A stretch of 64,000 nt of DNA from Tyto alba (GCF_018691265.1 NW_024881322.1:10157989-10221988); one strand, 5' to 3'. Positions 23,801 through 36,000 are shown, numbered from the stretch's first letter. The notes: generated by a model from the letters alone, not told the origin. Numbers and translations: made by a program.

Positions 23801-26155
23801 TTATGATATTGCTCACAAAACCTCATGTGTCGTACTTTCATGTTTGAGTACTGACAACTGTGACTGTGGTCTAGAAATCTAATTGAAAAATAAGCTAGGC
23901 TAGTATTTTTCTGTTTAATTTATACTCAGAAACTGCTTTTCAATGTCTCTAGAAGACCCCTGACTCCATGCTTTCCTCTTTTTACTGAGCAACCTTACAT
24001 TAATGATACAGTTTGGGGTCAGTATTCATGCCTGCAGTTCAGGCATAATCTTCAAGCGCCATTGCCCTCTGCATGTCTTTTTTTTAACAGCAGGAACTCT
24101 TAAGTCACTTTTCATATATGTCTGAAGCTTATTTTACTTATAATATTTAAACAGTGAGTAATCTTCTCTGAATTCTTGAAGATCTAATAGCATGTTAGAG
24201 CGAGATCCTTTGTTAACTCTGCTAAACACTTTGTTATTCTGGCACATTTAGCTTAATTATTAAACATAAAACAAGTTCATGGGAAAAGTGCATTTATAAT
24301 GAAAGTTTTTCTGCTCAGCTGCATATTTCTTCACTTGATCAGTGGCACTTCTTACTTGCCTAGCAGCAAAACCCAGTAACTTGTAGCAGTCATACATCTC
24401 AGGGAATTGCTGCCCATCTGAGCTTTAAGACTGATCAAATTCTGGGCAGAAGTAGCCCTGATGGGTGGGCCTGTACATGTCTGAGCTCAGCGATGGTCTC
24501 TGACAGCTCAACAGCTTTTCGGTGATTCTCTGTGCATGAACAAAATAGTACTGGATGTTGAACATATGCGATTGCTATCGCAGTGAAGCAAAAAAAAAGG
24601 CTTGTGCCTTCCTGTATGTGGGCTGAGAAAACTCTCAACTGTTCTTGGTCAAGCAGTAGCAAGAAAGGCTCTTTTTTTTCACACTGGTTATATATGCCAT
24701 ATGCTATGGATGTGTGAAATGGCAAAAAAAGAAAGGAGAAATCACAAAAATAAGAGATTATGAGGTAAAATTTAAGTATTTTATTTCTATTAATTGTAAA
24801 AACCCATAATCTATTTCTGAGTAATATAAAATGGTGGCATCTAGGCTGTAATTATGCTGTTTATAACAACAAAAGGATTGTACTTTCTTAAAGCCGGTTT
24901 GAAATATTGACAATATACATTGGAAAATTAATTTGTGTCAGGAACAGAAAATAGTTTTCTTAAAGACTGTAAGACTTTTCTTATAGCAAAGTTTCTGGGA
25001 AAGCAAATTTCTCATGGCTGCCTCAGGAATATTAGGCGGGTATACAGTTTCAACCATTTAAATGTGTCTAAGATCATGCATTTTAAAAAGGAGTGAACAG
25101 AAAGATTTATATTAGTCTCAGATACAGTACTCGAATAGCCTTCTAAAGATGCTTTGTCGGATGCTTCATAGATAAGTTTCTCTGAAAATGTTTTGCAGTT
25201 GCAGTCTATCATTTTACAGATGAGTGCAACAGAATTAAGAACTGTCGATTAAAACAAGTTTACTGACTTCAAACTTCAAAGGAATCAGAAAGTGAAGACA
25301 CTGCTTTTTTAAGAGAACATTTTTCAGCTCTTTGTTCTTTTGAAACTCTTTGTAAGGTAAGGACAGACTTCATTAGAAAAGTATGCATGTACCCTGCACG
25401 CTATCCCCATATGCTTGTACAGAAATCCATATACAAACCTTATCAACTGAACATTCCACATTTTGCCTTAAGTCTAAATAAGAATGCAGCTTCAACAAGT
25501 GCCAATAGGATTATATCTTTCAGAAGATTGTTCCTAAATTAATTTTTAGCTTTTCTTCACTTTCCATAGTAGTCTAGCTCAGGTGAAATTCTGTAGCAAA
25601 AAAGACTTGCAACTGAAACAAGAAGAAATTGGATTTTCATCTGCACATCTTTATTTTCATCTGCATATCTTTATTTTCAGTGTGCTCTATACATCTGGAA
25701 AGCGAGTGTTACTGACTCATGATTGTCCTGCGTCCATTCAGCAAGATACTCAAAAGATGGCTCAGATGTCTTCATAAAGTACCCTTAAATTATAGGTAGA
25801 GCCTCTTCACATTTCAGTATTTTAGCTTTATAACATGGGTACAGATTAAACCTGTATCATTTACAAAGATACAGTGTCTTGGCTGTTTCAAATGGCTGAA
25901 TCTAGAAGCAAATAATTGGGAAAAAGGGTCCTAGAATGCAGCTTAGTAAATTAAAAGCTTGTTCATAATGATATAAAACATGGTTTTACCACTGAGAGGC
26001 TTAGGTTATTGCTGTCATATACAGTATGACAACATTTATAAGGTTATGTACTACATGGGATAACATAATTTCAAGCACAATTCAGTAAAATGTCCCTACA
26101 TGAATCTGTGGCATTTCATAGTTAACAATAAAGGAAGCAACAAAGAAAACATGTC
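20801..26155. other. Intergenic DNA upstream of the second receptor
   Basis: No gene recognised. A frame at 20813-21253 opens with TTG rather than ATG and has no domain. A perfect 10-bp hairpin (TGTGATTGCA and its complement, 2-base loop) lies at 21854-21875. The 5' untranslated exon or exons of the second receptor should be in this stretch but could not be placed. Confidence 0.4.
25633..25680 (+). repeat. Short tandem repeat, 20-bp unit, 2.4 copies
   Basis: The unit ATTTTCATCTGCACATCTTT is followed by a copy with one change (CATATC for CACATC) and a partial third copy that ends ATTTTCAG. The pyrimidine-rich end plus CAG would also work as a splice acceptor, so an exon boundary at 25681 is possible. 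Confidence 0.75.
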
Positions 26156-26188
26156 TATTTGTAAAACTCCCAATTTACACTCTTTCAG
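26156..26188 (+). other. Splice acceptor of the second receptor exon
   Basis: A tract ending ACTCTTTCAG at 26179-26188 places the exon start at 26189, exactly 27 nt before the ATG at 26216. GPR141 has the same spacing. Confidence 0.65.
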
Positions 26189-26215
26189 TAACCTTTGAAA
26201 GAGGAGCTTAAGAAG

Positions 26216-27079
26216 ATGCCTAACAGCAGCGTAACCCAGCAGAACCATTCCTCCAACGAGATGTTGCCAGACATCTCAGAGAGGCTACACACCATTCTCA
26301 TAACCCTATACGTCATTGACCTGGCTGGCGGCACCGTTGGGGTCATCATGATGTCCCATCAGTTGTTTCAAAGGAGATCGCAATCTGTGATGACCATTAT
26401 CATCATCAACCTCCTGGTGCTGCACACCTTTATGCTACTCAGCATCCCCTTCCGCCTCAGCTATTACATTTTACAGGAATGGAAATTTGGGAGGTTCGCC
26501 TGCAAGCTAACGAGCGCCATCATCTACCTCCACATGTACACCACCTTCTCATTTTACATGGCTATCATCATAACACGCCTCTTCCGACTCGAGTTTGGGA
26601 AGTGCTACACCACAAGCTGGGTGGCTGCTGTCTGGCTGGTGGGAGCACTGGTGATCACACCTGTTTTTCTCTCCTACTATGGCACTTCTAAGACATACCA
26701 GTCCTCCAAATGCTTTCAGTTCCACCAGGAGATGCAAGAGACGCCCATGGTGATCATAAACTACTGCTTGGTTGGGATTTTGCTGGCAGTTTGTGCTGTG
26801 CTCACCATAATCCAGTTGTCTGTGATCTATAGACTGGCTGTGAAATACTGGCCTGACATCAACTCTCATGTGGAATTCAGGGCTCAGGCAAAGAGTTTCT
26901 TCTTCATCTTGGTAACTTTAGTGTGTTTTATGCCTCATCATGTATTCAGAGTGTATTACATCCAAAACTGTCACCTGGACAAAGACCATAAATTACTCCC
27001 ATACAATGAAATTTTTTTAGCTTTAACAACAATGTGCTGTTTGGATATGTTGTGCTTCATAGCAGGAATAGCCCACTGA
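26216..27079 (+). CDS. GPR141-like G protein-coupled receptor (tandem paralog)
   Basis: A 287-residue class A receptor related to GPR141, sharing IINL..LH.....PFRL.YY in TM2-ECL1, LHMYTTFSFY in TM3, CFQFH in ECL2, FRAQAKSFFF before TM6, and FRVYYIQ after it. Helices fall near 24-48, 57-79, 95-122, 133-153, 178-205, 224-248 and 262-283. C96 and C166 should form the extracellular disulfide. Sequons are N3 and N11 in the N-terminus. The DRY site reads TRL (120-122), TM6 has CFMPH (237-241), and TM7 has CCLDMLCF (274-281). The protein stops six residues after TM7, about 16 residues earlier than GPR141, so helix 8 and the basic tail are missing. The first ATG in the exon is at 26216; the frame extends 5' only through a TTG. 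The frame is intact, so it is probably a functional bird paralog; ligand unknown. Confidence 0.9.
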   Translation: MPNSSVTQQNHSSNEMLPDISERLHTILITLYVIDLAGGTVGVIMMSHQLFQRRSQSVMTIIIINLLVLHTFMLLSIPFRLSYYILQEWKFGRFACKLTSAIIYLHMYTTFSFYMAIIITRLFRLEFGKCYTTSWVAAVWLVGALVITPVFLSYYGTSKTYQSSKCFQFHQEMQETPMVIINYCLVGILLAVCAVLTIIQLSVIYRLAVKYWPDINSHVEFRAQAKSFFFILVTLVCFMPHHVFRVYYIQNCHLDKDHKLLPYNEIFLALTTMCCLDMLCFIAGIAH

Positions 27080-27134
27080 ACTGTGAACTACCAGGAAATC
27101 CAGCTGCAGTGTGTCAATACTGGCTTTCAGCAGA

Positions 27135-27140
27135 AATAAA
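27135..27140 (+). terminator. Poly(A) signal of the second receptor
   Basis: AATAAA lies 55 bases after the stop codon and is followed by a GT-rich stretch (ACTGTGTTGGG), as expected for cleavage and polyadenylation. If used, the 3' untranslated region would be very short. Confidence 0.55.
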
Positions 27141-27826
27141 ACTGTGTTGGGACTTTGCTGAGCTAGGGATACTGCTGAGTTTTCACATGGCTGTATAGGT
27201 CTGTAGAGTAGTTTGGCTTTTGCAGACCAGTAAGATCCATCTTTCAGAAGCTACTATTTTTTATCTTCTCTCTTGAAGGCAGACATGTGAGTCTTACTAT
27301 AGTCTTTGACCTAAGAGTCATGTCCTGAAGCTTCATTAAGATTTTCCTCAGCTGTCCCTCTCTCTAGCAATTATAGCACAAGTATCCATTCCTTTCTATT
27401 TTTTCCTCAAAGTGTCTCAGTAACAACAACCCACTCTGGCCAATAAATCATCCACTTTGAAGGTCTAACAACTTCTTTTGGAGATTGTGATACTGAACAG
27501 AAAAGAGGGAAGAAAGAAATTCCTTTACAGGATTTTTGTACTAGTGATTTTAGATAGCAAGGACATAAACTCTATTCAAATAAAAAGTGTTTAAGGCATG
27601 AAATAGGGTATGAATGAAATATTATAGTAGCATATTTCAGCTGAATCCTTCTTTTCCTCACTTATACAATGTGTATATTAAACTAAATTATACTAAAACA
27701 CATAGTTCTCACAACTTCACCTTCATTCCAAAACCACAAGCAGCTCACCGAATTGTGGTAATTACACATTTAGAGTGAGTGAGAGTGGAACAGGCCACAG
27801 GTTTCAAAACTTCTGCCTTATGTCAT
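27141..27826. other. Spacer, nothing recognised
   Basis: AT-rich DNA between the receptor and the minus-strand LTR; no gene or repeat family seen. Confidence 0.5.
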
Positions 27827-28857
27827 TGTCATGGTTTGAGCCCAGAGGGCACCTGAGTACCACATAGCCACCCACTCCCCCTTCCGTCCCCCAGTGATGG
27901 GGAGGGGAAAATGAAGCAGAAGGCTTGGGAATTGAGATAAGGACAGGGAGGGATGACTCACCCATTACAATCACTGGCAAAAGACAGATTCACAGACTCA
28001 CAGAGTTAGGGGAAGAAAAAGAACATCAGTTTAATTCAAACACTAACAAAAACAACACCTAAAAGACAAAGTGAGACAGTGAGAAGTGCCATCACATCCA
28101 AAAACCACCTCCTACCACCTCTTCCTTCTTCCCAGACTCAGCTCTGCTCCCAATCTCTCCACCTCCTTCTACAGCAGTGCAGGGGCCAGGGATGGGGGTT
28201 ACAGTCAGCTCCTTCCTTCTCAGGAGGGGGGGTGAACACAGCATATTCCTTTCCTTCTCCCCGTGGCTCCCCCCTCACTGCAGACAGTCCTCCATGAACC
28301 TTCTCCGGAGTGAGTCCTCCCCACGGGCCGCAGCTACTCTGGTGCCGCTCTGGCGTGGGTCCCCCCTGCGTGTTTGCAGTCCTCCCAGTGCTGAACCACA
28401 ACAGCGGGGGCTTCTCCCCTCAGAGTCCTGGCCTCCTTTAAGCGCAGCCACCTGAGCCAGTGTCGGCTCCTCCACAGGCTTCAGGTGAGCATCTGCTCCA
28501 CCGGTGACCTCCATGGAGGCAGGCGGGTGGCCCTGCCACCTCACCCTGGGATACAGGGGTCTCTGCTCTGGCACACCTCCCCCTCCTATCTTCTCCTTCC
28601 TTTCACTGACCTTGGTGTTCAGTGTTCGCATAGGTGTCCTCCTCACAATTCCTCCTCAAAAGTCCACAGCCCCCTCCCAGGTTCCCCTTCTTAAATACGT
28701 TATGGCAGAGGTGCAACCGCCATCACTGACTGGCTCAGCCCTGGCCAGAGGTGGGTCTGATTTGGAGCCAGAGGAGCTCTGAGAAGCATCTCAGAGGGGC
28801 CACCACTGTAGCCCCTTTCCCCGCTACCAAAAACCCTACCACAGAAACCCAGCACAG
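27827..28857 (-). mobile_element. Minus-strand endogenous retrovirus solo LTR with target duplication
   Basis: On the minus strand the element begins TGTGCTGGGTTTCTGTGG and ends CAAACCATGACA, about 1.03 kb. A TATA-like TATTTAAG lies near 28693-28700 (minus strand). The interior is GC-rich on the right and A-rich on the left (+ strand), typical of long avian LTRs. The flanking pentamers are GTCAT (27822-27826) and GTCGT (28858-28862), a 4/5 match expected of a 5-bp target-site duplication that has aged slightly. No gag, pol or env lies beside it. The open frames of 70-120 codons inside it on both strands are incidental. Confidence 0.75.
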
Positions 28858-30357
28858 TCGTACTCCCATCAGGACTGAATCTGTGACTGTTATGTCTTAA
28901 GTCCATTGTATCCAAAGAAATAGAAGTTGCTGTGGTCCCATAACTGGATCTGGAATTCAAATCAAGGGTTCTGGTCCTTTACTGAAGGATCTGACACTCT
29001 CTAGGAGAGGGAAATATTTTATCAGCCTTCAAAAACCTTTGATATCTGGTCATTTTCTGTTGCCAGATGATTTATTATCAGATATCATACTTTTTCCATT
29101 TGCACATGTAACAAAGCAGATCTAGAATAAACTAAATGAACTGTGTTTAATCAGTTAAATGTATTCTCCTGTATGTGTATACAAATTTGTGCTGGAGTAT
29201 ATGTTTTCTCCATTAGATGGATTATATCCTTTGGGAACCACATCCGTTCTGGGAATCTCTGTTTTATCTTCATGATGTAAAAGTTGTTTTTCATGATTGC
29301 ATTCTGCCCGTTCTTCTCAGTGCAGAAGGTCTCTAACCCTCCTGCCAAAGGCCCCACTGACATTTGTTGCATCCCAACAGCTTGAGGACAGATTTCTCCC
29401 ACCCCAGACTCCCAGGAGTCACACAAGGGTACACTTCCCCCTTCATAGCACCATAAATTGTCATAATTTTTAGTCTAGCAATCTTTGCTGCAGAAATTAT
29501 CCTTATGATCCCTGGATTCAAGCAGGTCAAAACTCAATTTGGGAGGGTTAAAAAGTTACACCTACAAAGTAACGTTACTGATGCCTCGGAATGATGGCAT
29601 CTTTTTGAATGAAAGAGCTTACACCTACTTTGTCAATCCTGCATAAATATTTTTGCTATTACATTTCCATAAAAAAACTTTGTGGAAAATTCACAATTGT
29701 TCCAGGATCCTTTCTGCTTCTCTTAAAAAGTGAGAGGTGTCCAGGGGACCAGCAGCAAGTCCTGAAGTCTTCTGAAAATCCTGTCCTTAGGGCTTCTTCT
29801 AGTGTTACCAGGTCCTCCCCTGTTCACACAATGCAAGTTGTATCTACCAAAGTCTATATGAAAACTGGAAAAACTGCAGGTGTGACAACAAGTACATTAT
29901 TTTTCCTTCTGGTTACTGGACTCCTGTGGCTAAATAAAAAAAAAATCTGTTACTTGAAGAAGTGTACTGTGTCACTGCCTATTCTCACGGACCTGTGTTT
30001 CCAAGATGACTTGCATATTAAAGACCAGAGTCATCTGGTGCTGCTTGTGAGTCTGCTCATAATCTAGCAGGCCAACATACTGGTGTGCAAGTTTGGGAGA
30101 GGAAAAGGCAAATTACCTGCATGATCTCAGCTATGGTAACAGATCATGCCTTGGTGGCCTTGTCCTGGGCTTTTGCCCAACATTTTTTACCTATGCCTGA
30201 CTGTCTACCTTGCTGAAATAACCCTGACCCATTGAATTGACTTCCTGGTGTGATGATGAATCTGTGTTGCCCTTCACAGTTGTCTGGTAGCCACTGACTG
30301 TTGGCTGTCACTGGGTGTGCTTTGCTTGCTTTGCTTGGGTACGGTGGGATTGCATAC
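28858..30357. other. Intergenic DNA, nothing recognised
   Basis: The 152-codon frame at 29609-30067 has no family resemblance and no splice context. No repeats assigned. Confidence 0.45.
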
Positions 30358-30902
30358 TGCACTGAGTCTAACTGGGACGGATGAACTCTCTTCCTAGCAG
30401 CCCATACGGTGCTGTGTTCTGGATTTGTGGCTAAAACAGTGTTAGTAACGTGCAGTGATTTGATTACTGCCTGAGGCTTGCACAGCATCAAGGGTTCTCT
30501 CTTTCCTACTCTGCCTGCAGCAAGTAGGCTGGGGGTGGGCAAGATTTTGGGAGGGGACACAGGCAGGACAACTCACCTGAACTGGACAAAGGGGTATTCT
30601 GTACCATGACACTGTGCTCAGCAATGCAAACTGAGGTAGAAGAAGAAGAAGGGAGGGGAGTGACGACTCTGGTGGTGGCTGTTCAGAGACTGGCTGGGCA
30701 TCAATCTACTTGTGGGAGATGATAGGAGATTCCCCACTTGTTTGCTTTTTTCTCTTTCCTTCACATATTAAACTGTCTGTGTCTTGACTTGGGAATTTTG
30801 CTTTTGTCCTCCCCGTTCTCTGCCCCATCCTGCCAGGTGTGGAGGGGCTGAGAGAGCAGTTGTGTGAGTGCTCAGCTTCTGGCTGGGGCCAGCCCACCAC
30901 AC
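30358..30902 (+). mobile_element. ERVL-like solo LTR, degraded
   Basis: Same LTR type as the interrupted copy at 14960. Shared blocks in the same order are CTTCCTAGCAGCCCATACGG, TGCTGTGTTCTGGATT, AGGCTGGGGGTGGGCAAG, CACCTGAACTGGACAAAGGG, ATTAAACTGTCTGTGTCTTG, and the end GGCCAGCCCACCACA. The left edge (taken at a TG at 30358) is diverged, and the recognisable TATA box has been lost. No matching target duplication is visible. Confidence 0.7.
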
Positions 30903-33900
30903 ACTCCTCGTTGGTGAGACCTTGGTCCCACCATTGCCAGAAAATTAATGTAGCTGAAATTTTCATCTGCGGTGCTTCTTCCTTGCAGCTACAGCCAAAC
31001 AGCCTTTATTATTAACCATTGGAATGAGGCAAAGTATGGAAAGTGAAATGCAACTTACACTTCAGCTTCTTCCCACAGTTTTTAAAAACTACAACAGTTT
31101 TTTACCAAGGCTTCAGGTAGAACTTCATTCTAATACATGATGTGTCACCCAGATGGTAACTCATCCCCATCCCTTCTTCCACCCAACAGTTGCTTTCTTT
31201 AACGCTACCCATGAACCACACTCCTCTCTACCTCTTGGCCTTCACCACTGCTTTATCATTCCTGCATTGTAACATAAGCTCCTTTTTCTTTTTTTTTTTA
31301 TGCTTGACCATTTTCTCTGTACCTTCTTTCACTGTCTAGGGCTCAGTCATGTGAGGTCAAACCACTCACTGGTCTCAGTATGGTCCTCTTAATTGAGAGA
31401 AAAATGGAATGAGCATTAATCTCAGTGTTGTTAGATCTAAGACTCACATTCAGGTGACAGACACAAACTGTATTCAAAACCCAGTCCCCTGCTGAGATCT
31501 GGAAGCACCCTAAAAACTGGTTAAAATAGAAAGTTATCACTCTCCAGGGTCATAATCTGAGAATTCTGAAAGGGTAATAATATTGAGCTCAGATTGTAGG
31601 GTACTATTCTTACTGTGAATTATGTAATGACACATCCCCTGGAAAACAGTTAAAAATGGTTGGTTTGAATGCCATTTGCATGATCCAAGTAATTATGGTG
31701 ATAATTATACACATTAGTAATTGCTTTCATGTTAACTGAATATGTAAAATTGTAAACCACTTAGTCATCCCATTCATTTTTAATGCCATCAAATGAACAT
31801 TGGGAAAATCCCCAGACATGCTGAAGGAAAGAATATCAAACTGATAAATGTATCTGCTGTTGTTCTCTGCATGAAGTTCTGCATAAAAAGAGCAAGCAAA
31901 CAAAACAAAGCCAAAATACCATTTTTACACCTGACTTCCTAAGTTAGTTTGATAACAGAAAGCTATAGACGGAGCAAGGAGATACTTACCATCACAACCT
32001 GGTGCACTTTCACAACTATGGTGCTACTACAGGTGGCCTGTTTCTACCTAACTCAGGCCTATCCTTTCAAACAGTGCTGAGGGTGATGTGAGACCACTCA
32101 CAGGCAAACTGCACAAGGGGCATATCTTTTTAAATTAATGTCTCCTAGTACCCAGAATAGCAATGCTTAAATGGAAAAAAGTCTCCATTTCCTTCGGATG
32201 CATCTGTTCCTTCTGCCTGCTTATAGAGCAAGGTCATATTGATGATGTTGTCAGATGGGCATGCCCCTCACTGTAAGCAAGCAGAAGGAACAGATGCATT
32301 AGGAGGAAACAAAAGCACACTCCCCCTCCTTTTTTTTTTTTTCTTCTCCACTCACGCACTGGCATTCTGGGCACTGACAGATTTTGGTAGGGAAAAAGAA
32401 AGGATGATCAAGTAATTATCTACTTCTTGATGACTTTACCTCAGATGGCTTAAGTTGCCCAGCCCATACATAGCAGGAAGCTCATTACCATTTACAATCC
32501 CCATTCTCCTATCTGTAATAGTTGAAGGTCATTTTCACTGCAGTTACAGAAGTATGAACTAAAGAAAGTGATCCGTAAGAAGCCACGAGGGGACTGGTGT
32601 GGGGATGGCACACTTGCAGAGTGTGCGTGGGATACAAACCAACTTTGTCTCTGTGAACGATGAAATTGTTCACTTCATGTACTCTGCCCAGAATCCAGGC
32701 TCGAAGCTGTAATCTGTCTTGTGTTTTCACTGTTTGAGACTGAATGCCTTGTCCTGGTTAATCAGACACCCTGAGTTTCAGGGTGGTTCTTTGCTATGAA
32801 TAGGTCAGTCCCCAAGCCTAGGATTCATGTGCATCAGGGTGTCCTTGTTCTGAACAGCAGTTTTCACAACCATCTCTTTATTTTTTTCCATTGCAATCCT
32901 TAATATAAATACACACAAAAGTTCCTGCCTTTCATCATATACACTCCAGTTTGGGGTTTTGAGTGCCACCATGAACCACAGAGCAGCTATTTGTCATAGT
33001 GAGCAGAACTACATGTGGGTAAACTTATGAAAGGAGTTTTGTGTTGAAAATTACTTTATCCGTAAGCGCATTGATGAAAACATTGCAGAAAAGCTACAGG
33101 AGGGCAGCATTTATAGCAATGATTGTTACACGGAGAATAAATATCAGACAAAAATAAACCGACAGAGACATAAAAAAAGATTTTTTAAAAAGCAACAAAG
33201 CTACAAATGTGCAGCAAATCTCACAATTTCTTCATGCCTTCTTTCTATACTGTTTTCAGCTGTTGGTGAGGAGCCACGTACTAAATCCATAGTAAGTCAT
33301 GACCATTTGTTGACACACAAAGGGTGTGACAAATTTTACAGAGATATTTTCTCCATCAGCTGACAATTTTGTGACCAGACTGACAATCAAAGAGTAGGGC
33401 CCATGGCTCAGGAGGATGTTGACGCTATATAAGATGGAGGAGCTTTACCACCAAAACCATATGATGTAATGACAAGTTAATAGCAAAAAATGTAATTTCT
33501 GAATGCTGTCACTGATGTGTGTAATTGCTCACAGTCATCTATGCCCTGTTATTATCTTAAGAGACCAACAGGCAAGGCAAGGAGCTGCCAATGAATTGCT
33601 TCACCTATTCCTCAGCTATAAGAAGATTTCTTGTGTTGAACAGACAGAGAATACAAACTCTTTGGAGTTTTAGGGAAGAAAGGGAAGTCTGACAACACAA
33701 AATCAGGTGCACTGAGCAATGCCATTTCTGAATCTTTAGCTTCTGCCTTGACTCTTAAAACAAAGGGTTCATGTTTTAATGCATCCAGTATGCTCCCAAC
33801 CAGCCTCAGAAACTTATCTTCAAAAGGATGTGAAGTCCTCAGCATATACACTCATTGTGAACTGAGTGAAATCAGCTCCTTGTTCTTCTTCCTTGTGCTT

Positions 33901-36000
33901 CTTAGCTGTCCCTCCCCACTTTAGGCACTCAAGCACACACCTCATGTCCCAGTTTCTGACCCAGTTGGGACTGAGATGATATCCCTGCCTGCAGAGGCTC
34001 TCCTGCTTCAAGTAGATGTATATGATCATTTATGAAAAACCACACAGGAGCACTGAAGTACATATAGAAGTATAGAAGCTGGCAAACCGCTTCTGAAGCA
34101 CCAGGCTTTCACACAGCAGAGGGGAAAATTGGGCTCCAGGTGAAGTAATTTTCTCTCTGCCAAGCAAAGATGTGATAGTGCTTCTCAGTGCTCTGCCTTA
34201 GTGCTCGCAAGAAAGTAGCTGCCTGCTTTTATGTCCAGGCAAGCAAGGAGGGAGGTGATGAATGTTTCAGAGGAAAGAAGGCTGCAGGAGGCAGACTAGA
34301 AGACATTTGCCTTGCATGCCAATTCTTTCATTCATGACTTTTCTTGAATACTTGGGAAGGCTGATTTGTGTTACCCAAGACATACTATCATTTCATCAAA
34401 CACAGTTCAAGTTCTAATACTCCATGGTAATAAATTGCATTCATCTATTGAACAAGAAAATAAAAACCCTATATGATAAGGTAGAACCTTTATATGATAT
34501 TAAACAATGGCATAAAAATACATGCTGCTTTCATTTCATACTCTGCTTGGCAGAAGTATTGTATGCTAAGTAAATTCAGTGACACAGCTTCTGTCAGTAT
34601 ACCACTAATGTTTACTCTAAGATATGATAAACAATCCTCCAGACATACTTTTAAATAAAACCTCTTCCTATAACAATTCTTCCTCTTTCATATTCATATC
34701 CTCTCTCTGTGGAAACCCCCTCCAAAATTTTGCAATACGAAAACCAGCAGATTCATGTGAAAAGACTACCTACTGGAAAAAAAACTTCCTCTCCCCAAAA
34801 TTGTAAAAACAACTGGAAATAAAGGGGAATCTTCACAAGCTCCACGCTTTATTTTCTCCTGGAAATATGTGTAACTCGTAATGATTTGCTTATTTATTAT
34901 TTAAAATGACAGAGAAGTTAAGGGAGTGTAAGAGAGAAATAGATAAAAAGACAAAGAAACAAAGGAGGCAGCTCAAAAAGATGTCTCTGAAGTAAGCTAA
35001 CAAAATTTGATGGGTCAAAGAAAAACAACCATTGCTGGCTGATAGAGAGAGGTGGCTGAAATAAGCAGGAACACAGAGTAATGGTGAAAATTAAATGCTA
35101 GAGAAAAATGAAAGGTTATCGTAGACCAAAAGCACGGTTTGCACTTGCAAAAGTTGAATTGCTCTCTGAAGTCACCCCAAATCAGAATATCTCTATTATT
35201 AAGTATGGCAACATCCAAATCTGTTAATTTACTTCTAGATTTATTCTTTTACTACTGCTCACAGAGCTTGAAAAGGAATTCAGTTAAAAAGAAATGTTCT
35301 TCTGTCTCTATCAGATGGAATAAAACCTGTTTAATCAGATCCTGTCTGATCAGACAGAATAATAATCTAATAAGAAAGCAGTACATCCTCTATAGCTACT
35401 CTGCAGTGGCTAGCTCCTCATGATATAGCTCCTGGGAGAAAGCTCTCAGCTCACCTCTGCTCCTGCACACCCACACTGCATGAGCCAGTGGGAGTCTGAT
35501 CAAAGCATCCTTGGCTTTTCTGCCAGCAGGGAACAGGCTCTCAGCCACCGGACTGTCTCCTCATGCCAACATTTCTCTGAGCTGCTGCCACCAGAGAAGG
35601 CTACAGCTGAAGTGTCATGGGGGAACATGTACAGGAACAACGTGAGGAGCTGGGAAGGGCTAAGGGCCTTGGACGTCATCTGATCAAAACAAAAGTCATC
35701 TAATATGTGCAGGTTCTGCCAGTCACCAGGCTGTAAAGCCATGATCCTTGGACTTTAGAAACACTCTTCTAGCACATAGCTAGGTAAAATGGAGTTTGGT
35801 GTTTTCTGCTCAGCTTGTAAGTTAGAAGAGAGTCCACAGGGCTTCCCACCTATAAAATCTATACAAAACTGCAATCCAGCAATTTTGGATCATCAACTCT
35901 TCCTCATCCTGCGAAACCAGAATAGAATATCCGCCACTCCCTGCCGCTAAGGGTAAACTCTAGCCTTTGTTTTCTGGTGAGTAATGTCCTTGCAGTAGGA
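30903..36000. other. Long intergenic stretch, no gene recognised
   Basis: AT-rich and mostly unique-looking. It contains the inverted repeat at 32198-32299 and a perfect 16-bp palindrome (CTGTCTGATCAGACAG) at 35342-35357. Open frames are short and unsupported. Confidence 0.45.
32198..32299. repeat. 26-bp near-perfect inverted repeat, 50-base loop
   Basis: The left arm 32198-32223 (begins ATGCATCTGTTCC) and right arm 32274-32299 (ends GGAACAGATGCAT) are reverse complements at 25 of 26 positions. The loop contains a second palindrome, GGGCATGCCC. A T-rich run (about 32330-32342) follows downstream. It could fold as a long hairpin in RNA or be the termini of a tiny transposon. Confidence 0.8.

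Noticed and set aside
26195..26215. Seven extra N-terminal codons for the second receptor, opening with TTG
   Set aside because: No ATG there. The first ATG is 26216 and matches the GPR141 alignment, so the upstream codons are 5' untranslated.
28138..28782. Several overlapping frames of 70-123 codons on both strands
   Set aside because: All lie inside the minus-strand LTR, which is GC-rich and non-coding.
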